Assembly (NCBI RefSeq): GCF_002211105.1
Contig: NZ_JPUA01000049.1
Location: 169,704 to 233,703, forward strand
Reading direction: 5' to 3'
DNA: 64,000 nucleotides
Origin: Halomonas campaniensis
Lineage (GTDB): Bacteria > Pseudomonadota > Gammaproteobacteria > Pseudomonadales > Halomonadaceae
A program made the translations under genes and the position numbers. Position 1 is the first letter of the stretch. Every line of letters starts with the position of its first letter. Below are positions 54,059-62,456 of the stretch, one piece after another. The notes under the pieces were generated by a model that saw nothing but the letters and a program-made list of their open reading frames with translations, was not told where the DNA came from and did not search any database.

Positions 54059-54078
54059 AGTTGTTGATTTATACAGTA
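54059..54078 (-). promoter_or_regulatory. LexA (SOS) box upstream of recN
   Basis: On the minus strand CTGT-ATAAATCA-ACAA (54076-54061), seven of the eight bases of the CTGT-N8-ACAG core, flanked by TA. It lies about 50 bases before the recN ATG, as in E. coli. Confidence 0.65.
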
Positions 54079-54103
54079 GTTAATAACTCACTTCAATGCA
54101 CCT

Positions 54104-54132
54104 CTTGAGATGGGATTTATGGCCCCCATATA
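54104..54132 (+). promoter_or_regulatory. Sigma-32 heat-shock promoter of grpE
   Basis: CTTGAG (54104-54109), 13 bases, CCCCCATATA (54123-54132). This fits the sigma-32 pattern CTTGAA ... CCCCATNT. The grpE start is about 100 bases downstream. Confidence 0.75.
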
Positions 54133-54235
54133 GCCTGCATCGTTGGTTAAAGCTAGCTAGTTAAAGCGAGTGATCTATAGCTTACTTCTCTGTGCGCCGC
54201 CCGTATGGCCGCGCCCTACTTTTTAGGAGCACAAC

Positions 54236-54877
54236 ATGGCGAAAGAACCGCAAACTCCGTTGGATGACGAACTCACACGCCACGAGCATGAAGCCGAGGG
54301 CGCTGAACAAGCGGCTGAGAAAGTGGCTGAAGAGCGCTTGATGGAAGGTGAGCTGGAAGGGCTGATCAATGACGAAGAGCCGCTGGAAGGTAGTTCCGAT
54401 AACCCTGAAGCGGAAATGCTGGCTGCCCAGGTCGACGAGTTAGAGCAAAGTCTGGCCGAGGCCAAGGATCAAGCCCTGCGCGCTGCCGCCGAAGCACAAA
54501 ACGTGCGCCGCCGTGCCGAGCAGGAAGCGGAAAAAGCGCGCAAGTTTGCTCTGGAGAAGTTCGTTAAAGAACTGCTGCCCGTGGTTGATAGCCTGGAAAA
54601 GGCTCTTGAAACCATGGAAGAGGGGGCCTCCGAGGTTCACCGCGAAGGCGTCTCCATGACACTCAAGATGCAGCTGGATGTACTCAATAAATTCGGCGTT
54701 GAGAGCATCGAGCCCCATGGTGAGCCCTTCGACCCGCAGGTGCACGAAGCCATGACCATGGTGCCAAACCCGGATCTTGATCCGAACACCGTGATGGACG
54801 TTATGCAGAAAGGCTATTTACTCAATGGCCGCCTGGTGCGTCCGGCGATGGTCGTCGTCAGCAAAAAAGCCGATTAA
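54236..54877 (+). CDS. grpE: Nucleotide exchange factor GrpE
   Basis: 213 residues. An acidic, disordered head, a long coiled coil (about 60-130) and the beta-domain with FGVESIEPHGEPFDPQVHEAMTM and GYLLNGRLVRPAMVVVSK. It releases ADP from DnaK. AGGAG precedes the ATG. It heads the grpE-dnaK-dnaJ cluster under a sigma-32 promoter. Confidence 0.96.
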   Translation: MAKEPQTPLDDELTRHEHEAEGAEQAAEKVAEERLMEGELEGLINDEEPLEGSSDNPEAEMLAAQVDELEQSLAEAKDQALRAAAEAQNVRRRAEQEAEKARKFALEKFVKELLPVVDSLEKALETMEEGASEVHREGVSMTLKMQLDVLNKFGVESIEPHGEPFDPQVHEAMTMVPNPDLDPNTVMDVMQKGYLLNGRLVRPAMVVVSKKAD

Positions 54878-54921
54878 GCCACTGGCGACACAGAGTGTGC
54901 AAAGAGAGTGTGAAAAAAGCC

Positions 54922-54950
54922 CTTGAAATGTCAGCGGCGGCCCCCAAATA
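54922..54950 (+). promoter_or_regulatory. Sigma-32 heat-shock promoter of dnaK
   Basis: CTTGAAA (54922-54928), 12 bases, CCCCCAAATA (54941-54950). It matches sigma-32 consensus except one -10 base, and gives dnaK its own heat-shock start besides the grpE promoter. Confidence 0.7.
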
Positions 54951-55035
54951 AAGGGCAACCCCGCGGGGAAACCCGCAGACACGTTTTAAAAGACTAAATT
55001 TTCAGTTTTGTAACAACCGAATTCGAGGTATTGCT

Positions 55036-56970
55036 ATGGGACGTATAATTGGTATCGACCTGGGCACCACTAACTCTTGTGTGGCCGTGCTCGATGGTGA
55101 CAGCGCTAAAGTTATCGAAAACGCTGAAGGCGGCCGTACCACGCCTTCTATCATCGCCTATACCGATGATGGTGAAACGCTGGTTGGTCAGGCCGCCAAG
55201 CGTCAGGCTGTCACTAACCCGGAAAACACCCTGTACGCCATCAAACGTCTGATTGGCCGTCGCTTTAAAGACGACGTTGTCCAGAAAGATATCAAGATGG
55301 TGCCGTACAAAATCAGCGAAGCTGATAACGGTGATGCCTGGGTTGAAGTAAAAGGCAAAAAAATGGCACCGCCGCAGGTAAGCGCGGAAGTGCTGAAGAA
55401 AATGAAGAAGACCGCCGAAGACTATCTGGGCGAAGCGGTCACCGAAGCGGTCATTACCGTGCCGGCCTACTTCAATGACAGCCAGCGTCAGGCAACCAAA
55501 GATGCCGGCCGCATTGCCGGTCTCGATGTTAAGCGCATCATCAACGAGCCGACCGCTGCTGCACTGGCTTACGGTATGGACAAAACCCGTGGTGACAAAA
55601 CCATCGCGGTTTACGACCTGGGTGGCGGTACCTTCGATATCTCGATCATCGAAATTGCCGATGTCGACGGCGAAACCCAGTTTGAAGTGTTGGCCACCAA
55701 CGGTGACACCTTCCTGGGCGGCGAAGACTTCGACCTGGCGCTGATTAACTACCTGGTTGACCAGTTCAAGTCTGATAGCGGCATCGATCTGTCCGGCGAC
55801 AATCTGGCCATGCAGCGTCTCAAAGAAGCTGCTGAGAAAGCCAAGATTGAGCTCTCAAGTGCCCAGCAGACCGATGTGAACCTGCCGTATATCACCGCTG
55901 ACAACACTGGCCCGAAACACCTTAACGTTAAGGTGACCCGTGCCAAGCTGGAGTCGCTGGTCGAAGAGCTGGTTCAGCGCTCGCTTGAGCCGTGCAAAAT
56001 GGCATTGAAAGACGCAGGCCTGTCTGCCTCTGAGATCGACGAAGTGATCCTGGTCGGTGGTCAGACGCGTATGCCGATGGTGCAGAAGAAAGCGGCTGAC
56101 TTCTTCGGTAAAGAAGCACGCAAAGACGTTAACCCGGACGAAGCCGTGGCCGTGGGTGCTGCGATTCAGGGTGGCGTACTCGGCGGTGACGTTAAAGACG
56201 TGCTGCTGCTCGACGTTACCCCGCTGACCCTGGGTATCGAAACTCTGGGTGGTGTGATGACGCCGCTGATCGACAAGAACACCACCATCCCGACCAAGAA
56301 GACCCAAACCTTCTCAACCGCGGATGACAACCAGACGGCCGTGACCATTCACGTCGTCCAGGGTGAGCGCAAGCAGGTTGCGCAGAACAAATCGCTGGGT
56401 CGTTTTGACCTCGCCGACATTCCGCCTGCACCGCGCGGTGTGCCGCAGGTCGAGGTTGCCTTTGATCTGGATGCCAACGGTATTCTGAACGTATCGGCGA
56501 AAGACAAGGCCACCGGTAAAGAGCAGTCCATCGTTATCAAGGCCTCCAGCGGTCTGTCGGACGAAGAGATCGAACAGATGGTTCGCGACGCGGAAGCCCA
56601 CGCGGAAGAGGACAAAAAGTTCGAAGCCTTGGTACAGCTGCGTAATCAAGCTGACGGCATGATTCACGCCACGCGCAAAACGTTGGAAGAGGCCGGTGAC
56701 AAAGCCACTGACGACGAGAAGCAGGCGATTGAAACGGCCATCAGCGAGCTGGAAGAGGCGGTTAAAACAGACGACCAGGACGACATTCAGAAGAAATTGG
56801 ATGCATTGACCGAAGCCTCTGGCAAGCTTGCCCAGAAAATGTACGCCGAGCAGGCAGAAGCAGCGCAGCAAGAGGGCGGTGAAGGTGCCGAGAATGCCGG
56901 TGCCAAGCCGGAAGAAGACGTAGTTGACGCCGAGTACGAAGAAGTCAACGACGATCAGAAAAAGCAGTAA
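55036..56970 (+). CDS. dnaK: Chaperone DnaK (Hsp70)
   Basis: 644 residues, normal length. Nucleotide-binding domain with IDLGTTNSCVAV, VPAYFNDSQRQATKDAG, DLGGGTFDIS and VGGQTRMPMVQ; substrate-binding domain and lid after the linker DVLLLDVTPLTLGIET; ends in an acidic tail EEDVVDAEYEEV. GAGG precedes the ATG. It folds proteins with DnaJ and GrpE encoded on either side. Confidence 0.98.
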   Translation: MGRIIGIDLGTTNSCVAVLDGDSAKVIENAEGGRTTPSIIAYTDDGETLVGQAAKRQAVTNPENTLYAIKRLIGRRFKDDVVQKDIKMVPYKISEADNGDAWVEVKGKKMAPPQVSAEVLKKMKKTAEDYLGEAVTEAVITVPAYFNDSQRQATKDAGRIAGLDVKRIINEPTAAALAYGMDKTRGDKTIAVYDLGGGTFDISIIEIADVDGETQFEVLATNGDTFLGGEDFDLALINYLVDQFKSDSGIDLSGDNLAMQRLKEAAEKAKIELSSAQQTDVNLPYITADNTGPKHLNVKVTRAKLESLVEELVQRSLEPCKMALKDAGLSASEIDEVILVGGQTRMPMVQKKAADFFGKEARKDVNPDEAVAVGAAIQGGVLGGDVKDVLLLDVTPLTLGIETLGGVMTPLIDKNTTIPTKKTQTFSTADDNQTAVTIHVVQGERKQVAQNKSLGRFDLADIPPAPRGVPQVEVAFDLDANGILNVSAKDKATGKEQSIVIKASSGLSDEEIEQMVRDAEAHAEEDKKFEALVQLRNQADGMIHATRKTLEEAGDKATDDEKQAIETAISELEEAVKTDDQDDIQKKLDALTEASGKLAQKMYAEQAEAAQQEGGEGAENAGAKPEEDVVDAEYEEVNDDQKKQ

Positions 56971-56998
56971 CATCCTCTTTCTGCCAAGGAAAGCGGTG

Positions 56999-57020
56999 AC
57001 GCGGGAGCTTACTCCCGCGT
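56999..57020 (+). terminator. Hairpin between dnaK and dnaJ
   Basis: ACGCGGGAG (56999-57007) and CTCCCGCGT (57012-57020) with loop CTTA, a perfect 9-bp stem. Only a weak T stretch follows, so it may reduce rather than stop read-through into dnaJ, or stabilise the dnaK mRNA end. Confidence 0.6.
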
Positions 57021-57044
57021 TGCTGTTTCCGGGATAAAGACGCA

Positions 57045-57131
57045 CGTAGTTAGGTATGTAAATTAGGTATGTAGCTAAGTACGTAGCTAAATGTGTATGT
57101 CGCTAAAGTGCAGTTGAGTGCGTAGCTAACC
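57045..57131. repeat. Degenerate GTAGCTAAGTAC repeats before dnaJ
   Basis: About six imperfect 10-13-base units built on GTAGCTAAGTAC, for example GTAAATTAGGTAT, GTAGCTAAGTAC, GTAGCTAAATGT and GTAGCTAACC, spanning 87 bases up to the dnaJ ribosome site. No function known. Confidence 0.6.
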
Positions 57132-57147
57132 AGGAGGCGTAGGGCCC

Positions 57148-58293
57148 ATGTCCAAACGCGATTATTACGAAGTCCTGGGTGTCGAAAAAGGGGCCGATCA
57201 GAAAGAGATCAAGAAGGCCTATCGCCGTCTGGCGCAAAAATTCCACCCTGATCGAAACCCGGACGATAAAACCTCTGCGGAAAAATTCCGCGAAGTGTCC
57301 GAAGCGTATGAAGTGCTTAGCGACGGCGAAAAACGCGCTGCCTACGACCAGTTCGGCCATGCGGGTGTTGATGGCCAAGGTGGCGGCGGTGGTTTCGGCG
57401 GCGCAGGTGCCGGCGATTTCAGTGACATTTTCGGCGATGTGTTTGGCGATATTTTTGGCGGAGGCGGTGGCCGCCGCCGTGGGCCCAATGCCCCGGCACG
57501 CGGTTCCGACCTGCGCTATAACCTAGAGCTGGATCTAGAGAATGCCGTTTCAGGCACCACGGTCGATATTCGTGTGCCGCGGCATATCGAGTGTGACCGT
57601 TGTGATGGCGGCGGCGCTGAGCCCGGCTCTTCTAAAGAGACCTGCCCGACCTGCCACGGTCACGGTCAAGTGCGTATGCAGCAAGGCTTCTTTGCCGTGC
57701 AGCAAACGTGCCCGACCTGTCATGGCTCTGGTCAGCACATCAAAGTGCCCTGCCATAAGTGTAATGGCGAAGGGCGCGTTCGTGAGACGCGCACGCTGTC
57801 CGTTAAGATTCCGCCCGGCGTCGATACCGGCGACCGTATTCGCTTGAACGGCGAAGGCGAAAGCGGCGTGAACGGTGGCCCGCCTGGGGATCTGTATGTG
57901 CAGGTGGCGATCAAGCCGCACCATATCTTCCAGCGTGACGGTAAGCACCTGCAGTGCGATGTGCCGATCAACTTTGTTGATGCCGCGCTAGGTGGCGAGC
58001 TTGAAGTGCCGACGCTAGATGGCCGCGTGAAGCTGAAGATTCCACCGGAAACCCAAACAGGCAAGCTGTTCCGCCTGCGTGGTAAAGGCGTGAAGCCCGT
58101 GCGCGGTGGTATGCCCGGCGACCTGCTGTGCAAGGTGGTAGTGGAAACACCGGTGAAGCTTAACGACGAGCAGCGCGATTTACTGCGCCAGCTGCAAAAG
58201 AGCTTCGACGACAGCAATAGCCACAACCACTCGCCGAAGAAAACCGGCTTCTTTGACAGCGTGAAAAGCTTCTTTGAAGATATGAAGCCGTAA
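57148..58293 (+). CDS. dnaJ: Chaperone DnaJ (Hsp40)
   Basis: 381 residues: J domain at 1-70 with HPD (FHPDRNP), Gly/Phe-rich region at 75-115, zinc region with four CxxCxGxG modules (CDRCDGGG, CPTCHGHG, CPTCHGSG, CHKCNGEG), then the C-terminal substrate domain. It stimulates DnaK ATPase and delivers substrates. AGGAGG lies about 11 bases before the ATG, a wide spacing. The order dnaK-dnaJ is standard. Confidence 0.98.
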   Translation: MSKRDYYEVLGVEKGADQKEIKKAYRRLAQKFHPDRNPDDKTSAEKFREVSEAYEVLSDGEKRAAYDQFGHAGVDGQGGGGGFGGAGAGDFSDIFGDVFGDIFGGGGGRRRGPNAPARGSDLRYNLELDLENAVSGTTVDIRVPRHIECDRCDGGGAEPGSSKETCPTCHGHGQVRMQQGFFAVQQTCPTCHGSGQHIKVPCHKCNGEGRVRETRTLSVKIPPGVDTGDRIRLNGEGESGVNGGPPGDLYVQVAIKPHHIFQRDGKHLQCDVPINFVDAALGGELEVPTLDGRVKLKIPPETQTGKLFRLRGKGVKPVRGGMPGDLLCKVVVETPVKLNDEQRDLLRQLQKSFDDSNSHNHSPKKTGFFDSVKSFFEDMKP

Positions 58294-58329
58294 AACTGTA
58301 ATAATGGTAAGCAGTTAGTTGTTTTGTTC

Positions 58330-58357
58330 AAAAACCCTCGGTTCGCCGGGGGTTTTT
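58330..58357 (+). terminator. Rho-independent terminator after dnaJ
   Basis: Arms AAAAACCCTCGG (58330-58341) and CCGGGGGTTTTT (58346-58357) with a TTCG loop and one wobble pair, ending in T5. Confidence 0.92.
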
Positions 58358-58381
58358 GCTGTTTAAGGAATGATAAGCGCA

Positions 58382-59266
58382 ATGGATCACCTTGAAGAAA
58401 GGCCCACCATGGGCATTTTGCTGCGGGTACTGTCTGGCTTGCTGTTTACCGGGATGTTGGTGTGTATTAAGGCAGTCAGTGATGAAGTGCCGGTGGGGCA
58501 GTCGGTGTTTTTTCGCTCGCTGTTTGCGCTGCTGCCTATTGTTGTTTTCCTTCTGCTGCGGCGTGAGTTCCCCCAGGGGTTGGCTACGCGCCGCCCGCTG
58601 GGGCATGCGCTGCGTTCTGGGCTGGGGGCGGCGGCGATGTTTGCCTCTTTTGCGGCGGTGGCGCTTCTGCCCGTCGCTGAGGCAACCCTGTTAGCCCAGC
58701 TTACGCCGGTCTTTATGGCGGTGGGTGGTGTGCTGCTGCTTGGGGAGCGCTTCTCGCTTAATCGCGCGGGTGGCGTGGTGCTGGCGCTTGCCGGGGTGGC
58801 CCTGCTGATTTTGCCTGGGCTCAATGCCGGTTCCAGTAATGGCCAAGTGGTCGGGTACGCGCTAGGGGCGTTGAGCGCGCTGCTAACGGCAGGTGCTTTA
58901 TTGACCGTCAGGCGTATTTCGCGCACTGAGACGGCTGCTTCAATCGCCTTCTACTTTATTTTGGTGGCCGCGCTAGCCGGGCTGGCGACGCTTCCGCTGG
59001 GCTGGGCCGCGCTTAGTCGGGTGGAGTTTGCGCTTTTAGTGCTATCGGGCCTGTTTGGCGGCGCTGCGCATATCGCGATGACATTAGCGCTACGCTACGC
59101 CGAGGCGTCGCGTTTGGCACCTTTCGAATATATTGCCCTGGTGTGGCCCGTGTTCGCCGATTGGGTGCTGTTTGGAATCCCTGTCTCCAGTGGCTTCCTG
59201 CTCGCGCTGCCGCTGATGCTATCTGGAGTAGCACTTGCGGCGATGGAGGGGCGACGGCTTAAATGA
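58382..59266 (+). CDS. EamA/DMT-family transporter
   Basis: 294 residues with about ten membrane segments in two EamA halves; each half has a GLLFTGMLVCIKAVSD- or SLLTAGALLTVRRIS-like first helix. The family exports metabolites or amino acids. The start is uncertain between ATG at 58370, 58382 and 58409; the last has AAAGG upstream and starts at the first helix (MGILLRVLSG). It follows the dnaJ terminator. Confidence 0.8.
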   Translation: MDHLEERPTMGILLRVLSGLLFTGMLVCIKAVSDEVPVGQSVFFRSLFALLPIVVFLLLRREFPQGLATRRPLGHALRSGLGAAAMFASFAAVALLPVAEATLLAQLTPVFMAVGGVLLLGERFSLNRAGGVVLALAGVALLILPGLNAGSSNGQVVGYALGALSALLTAGALLTVRRISRTETAASIAFYFILVAALAGLATLPLGWAALSRVEFALLVLSGLFGGAAHIAMTLALRYAEASRLAPFEYIALVWPVFADWVLFGIPVSSGFLLALPLMLSGVALAAMEGRRLK

Positions 59267-59397
59267 CTATTTCGCCGATAAGCTGCAGCTGCGCGGAAAC
59301 ATGCCGTTCCAGTGTATTGTTAATCGCTGCTTGGTGCTGGTCACTGCGGGCATTACGCTGGTAGGTATTTTATGAATGCTTTTCTGGAGGAGTCATC

Positions 59398-59679
59398 ATG
59401 CCTTTATCTCGTGTTGAAATTGTCACGCCTTCCGCCGAGCGTTTGATCAATCGGCTCTGTAAACACTGGGCGCATAAGTTGGACGTCGAGCAAAGCGACC
59501 AGCAAGCCACCATTACGTTTGCCACCGGCACCTGCGTCATGGTGGCTGAGGCCGATAAGTTGGTGGTGGCCCTCGAAACCCTGGAAGAGGAGCATCTGGA
59601 TGAACTGGAGGGGGTAGTCGAGCGCCACTTGGTGCGTATGGCCGGTGACGAAGAGCTGGCGATTGTATGGGAGAACTAG
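59398..59679 (+). CDS. DUF2218 family small protein
   Basis: 93 residues. Two short alpha/beta halves: VEIVTPSAERLINRLCKHWAHKLDV and VMVAEADKLVVALETLEEEHLDELEGVVERHL. The DUF2218 family of small proteins has no known role. GGAGGAG precedes the ATG. Confidence 0.8.
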   Translation: MPLSRVEIVTPSAERLINRLCKHWAHKLDVEQSDQQATITFATGTCVMVAEADKLVVALETLEEEHLDELEGVVERHLVRMAGDEELAIVWEN

Positions 59680-59759
59680 ACCACGACGGGTCTGCTATAA
59701 TCGCGCTGATTTTGAAAACATAAGTCTTACGCACCGAAACCGAGAGCGCAGGAGTTCGC

Positions 59760-60566
59760 ATGACCCGAATTGCCATTGTAGGCGTGGCTGGCCGCATGGG
59801 CCGTACGTTGGTAAATGCTGTAGAGCAAGAGGCTGAGGCAACGCTAGCCGGTGGAATTGTGGAGCCAGGCAGCTCCTTGGCGGGCGCTGACATTGGCGAG
59901 CTTGCTGGCGTAGGGAAGCGCGGCGTTGTTGCGGTCGATTCGCTCGCGTCGATTGTCGATGACTTTGATGTGCTAATCGACTTCACGGCTCCCCAGGTCA
60001 CGCTGGGTAACCTGGCGTTCTGCGCAGAGCACGGCAAGCGTATCGTGATTGGCACTACCGGCATGAGCGATGATGAATTGGCTCAGCTCGATAGCTACCG
60101 TGACAAGGTCGCCATGGTGTTCGCGCCGAATATGAGCGTCGGGGTTAATTTGACCCTGAAACTGCTCGAAACCGCTGCCAAAGCACTCGGCGATGAAGGC
60201 TACGATATTGAAGTGATCGAGTCTCACCACCGCCATAAGGTTGATGCGCCTTCCGGCACCGCGATCAAAATGGGCGAAGTCATTGCCGACAGCCTGGGGC
60301 GTAACCTTAAAGAGCACGGCGTGTTCGAGCGAGTCGGGCAGTGCGGTCCACGCACCGACAAAGAGATTGGCTTTGCCACCGTGCGTGCGGGCGATATCGT
60401 GGGTGAGCACACGGTAATGTTTGCCACCGAAGGCGAGCGCATCGAAATCACTCACAAGGCCTCCAGCCGAATGACCTTTGCCAAAGGCGCTGTGCGTGCG
60501 GCGCGCTGGGTCGCTGGCAAAGAGAGCGGTCGTTACGATATGCAGGATGTGTTGGAGCTGAGCTAG
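59760..60566 (+). CDS. dapB: 4-hydroxy-tetrahydrodipicolinate reductase
   Basis: 268 residues. GVAGRMGR near the start is the NAD(P)H glycine loop; ESHHRHKVDAPSGTA is the catalytic/substrate site. It makes tetrahydrodipicolinate for diaminopimelate and lysine. GGAG precedes the ATG. The order dnaJ ... dapB-carA-carB is common in Pseudomonas and Halomonas; here a DMT gene, a DUF2218 gene and a methyltransferase are interposed. Confidence 0.96.
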   Translation: MTRIAIVGVAGRMGRTLVNAVEQEAEATLAGGIVEPGSSLAGADIGELAGVGKRGVVAVDSLASIVDDFDVLIDFTAPQVTLGNLAFCAEHGKRIVIGTTGMSDDELAQLDSYRDKVAMVFAPNMSVGVNLTLKLLETAAKALGDEGYDIEVIESHHRHKVDAPSGTAIKMGEVIADSLGRNLKEHGVFERVGQCGPRTDKEIGFATVRAGDIVGEHTVMFATEGERIEITHKASSRMTFAKGAVRAARWVAGKESGRYDMQDVLELS

Positions 60567-60600
60567 GATCGATAAAGGCGCATTTATCGTTTGCGGGCGA

Positions 60601-60620
60601 GAAGGGGTGAGAGCCCCTTC
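60601..60620. terminator. Hairpin between dapB and the methyltransferase gene
   Basis: GAAGGGG (60601-60607) and CCCCTTC (60614-60620), a 7-bp stem with six-base loop in the convergent gap. No T run follows on either strand, so its role as terminator is only likely from position. Confidence 0.4.
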
Positions 60621-60641
60621 TGGGCATCTAAACAGCGAGCC

Positions 60642-62054
60642 TTAAAACAGGCTGAGGCTCGGCTGCGGCACTTTTTGCTGTCGCTCGAAGGCTTGGCTCC
60701 ACTCGTAGTGAGAGGTCTCCCGGTAGCGTGAGAATTTAAAATCTTCCGGCGGTGCCGTTGCTTTATTGTCGAGCAGGTCTTTGATCAGCTTGCCGACCGC
60801 GTAACCTAAGCTGGCAGGTACGGCGTTGCCCACCTGTTTATATTGCTGCACTAACGGCCCCGCCAACTGCCAGCCATCGGGAAATTCCTGGATTCGTTTG
60901 TACTCTTCTATGGATAAGGGCCGGTCTTCTTCTGGATGAGCCAAGTCTGTGGCGGGCATGGCGGGGTGGGTAACCAGGGTGGGAGAGGGTTTGTCCCAGC
61001 TTAGGCGCCTCAAAAAGCCCGTTTTGCCGCCGCCGGAAAAATAGGATTTACCCAATGCTTCTTGCTGCAGGGCGGTGGGTAGCGCGCGCCAGTTCTGTCC
61101 CGCCTTTAGCTGCCGATAATACTTCAAGCGTTTTTCTGGAAAATTAAGGTGGGTGTGACTCTCCAGGCCCGCGACTGCGTCTTTAAAGGTTTTCCATCTG
61201 GGGAGCCCATGGCTACCGTGCTCCGAGTGGGTAGGCTGCAAAAAGGGTGCTGCGCTGCCATCACGTGAGCAGATGATAATGACTCTTTCCCGGGTTTGCG
61301 GGGTGCCAAAATTCGCCGAGTTATATAGATTGAAGGAGCATGAGTAGCCGGCTTTCTGCAGTAGGCACAGCACGAAATTAAGCGCTCCGCCTTTCATCTC
61401 GTCCAGTGATAGATCGGGGAAGCCAGGGCCGCGTTGGCTATGTGGCCTGTGATCCATCGGGCAGGAGAGCAGTCCGCGTACGTTCTCAATGACCAGAAAG
61501 CGTGGCTGTATCTCAATCGCCAGATCGATAAACTTTAGAAAGGCGTTGCCGCGATCATCATTGAATGCCTTTCGTTTGCCCGCGGTGCTAAACGCTTGGC
61601 AGGGCGGGCCGCCGACCATCAAGTCGACACTCTCTGCCTCTAGCTGCGCCGCTACTAAAATTTGTGCCGCTGAGTAGTCATTGATATCGCCGAGCAAGGC
61701 TGTATTGGGGCGATTGAGCAGAATCGTTTGACGGCAGTACTTGTCGAATTCGCAGGCCAGGCGAATATCAAACCCCGCAGCTTCAATGCCCAGATCCAGC
61801 CCCATGGCGCCGGAAAAAAAGCTCAAGGCGACTGGCTTATCCGTGTTGGCGGATGTGTCAAAGTAGGCGGGGTGATCCTGTGCGATGCGCTGCTCGGCTT
61901 CCTGCTGATACCGTTGGACGCTTTCAGCATCGACTACCCAGGTGCTACCAATTCTTTCTGCTCTTAGCGTCTGTTTCCGGCACAGGGATCTTGCATGCTG
62001 AGGGCTTACCCCAAGCGTTAACGCGGCGTCTTCAATGCTGATGTGGGTACTCAA
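60642..62054 (-). CDS. Cytosine-5 DNA methyltransferase with N-terminal HTH, solitary
   Basis: 470 residues. The first 55 look like an excisionase-type helix-turn-helix (ISIEDAALTLGVSPQHARSLCRKQTLRAERIGSTWVV). Catalytic motifs are I SFFSGAMGLDLGIEAAGF, IV GGPPCQAFS (catalytic Cys), VI ENVRG, VIII QTRERV and X QVGNAVPASLG. A target-recognition region lies between VIII and IX. The start is TTG at 62054 with AAGGAAA before it. No restriction gene is next to it, and it separates dapB from carA, which are often adjacent, so it is probably acquired. The target sequence is unknown. Confidence 0.9.
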   Translation of the reverse strand: MSTHISIEDAALTLGVSPQHARSLCRKQTLRAERIGSTWVVDAESVQRYQQEAEQRIAQDHPAYFDTSANTDKPVALSFFSGAMGLDLGIEAAGFDIRLACEFDKYCRQTILLNRPNTALLGDINDYSAAQILVAAQLEAESVDLMVGGPPCQAFSTAGKRKAFNDDRGNAFLKFIDLAIEIQPRFLVIENVRGLLSCPMDHRPHSQRGPGFPDLSLDEMKGGALNFVLCLLQKAGYSCSFNLYNSANFGTPQTRERVIIICSRDGSAAPFLQPTHSEHGSHGLPRWKTFKDAVAGLESHTHLNFPEKRLKYYRQLKAGQNWRALPTALQQEALGKSYFSGGGKTGFLRRLSWDKPSPTLVTHPAMPATDLAHPEEDRPLSIEEYKRIQEFPDGWQLAGPLVQQYKQVGNAVPASLGYAVGKLIKDLLDNKATAPPEDFKFSRYRETSHYEWSQAFERQQKVPQPSLSLF

Positions 62055-62456
62055 TCTTGTTTCCTTTGCGAAACCTGAGGCAGGTACCTATGGTCGACGC
62101 CTAGCGGGTTAGTGTCAATGTGCGCTTAAGGGGGTAGTTTTGGGTCAAGAATTCCTGTAACATTTCAAAAATTTTGGCCGGGTGGCCTGGAAATCCTAGA
62201 CGGCGCGCTTGTTGCGTTGGCCAGCCCAAAGCCTGCCCCGAGCCCGCTAGCAGTTTTGATGGTTAGCGAGCGGCTCTGAAGGCATCGAACAACAAGCGGG
62301 ATGAAACCGATTCTTTTTATCGGCTTCGTCCCGCTTTTTTACGACCCCAGTTTTACTAGTGATAGTTGTTATTGGCGATAGTTTTACGTCGTGGATAATC
62401 AAGAAATTGCTGAGCCTGCGCCCCACAGGCTCCCACCAGCATGGGAGGATCTTGTT
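62055..62456. other. Region between the methyltransferase and carA: carA leader
   Basis: 402 bases without a convincing gene; it must hold the divergent promoters for the methyltransferase and carA. Its notable element is the hairpin at 62294-62340. A GTG at 62391 is in frame with carA but a TTG with a good ribosome site is preferred as its start. A six-codon frame (MVSERL) at 62259 has no ribosome site. Confidence 0.45.
62294..62340 (+). terminator. Attenuator-like terminator upstream of carA
   Basis: AAGCGGGA (62294-62301) pairs with TCCCGCTT (62329-62336), with an inner CCGAT/ATCGG stem and a T-rich loop, followed by T6. It points toward carA on the same strand and no plus-strand gene ends before it, so it most likely conditions carAB expression, as attenuators do in pseudomonads. 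Confidence 0.7.

Noticed and set aside
60642..62054. Full restriction-modification system
   Set aside because: The flanking genes are dapB and carA; no endonuclease is present. The PD-(D/E)XK-like gene at 41070 is 19 kb away.
62259..62279. Six-codon leader peptide (MVSERL) before carA
   Set aside because: No ribosome site, and no Arg- or pyrimidine-linked codon pattern.
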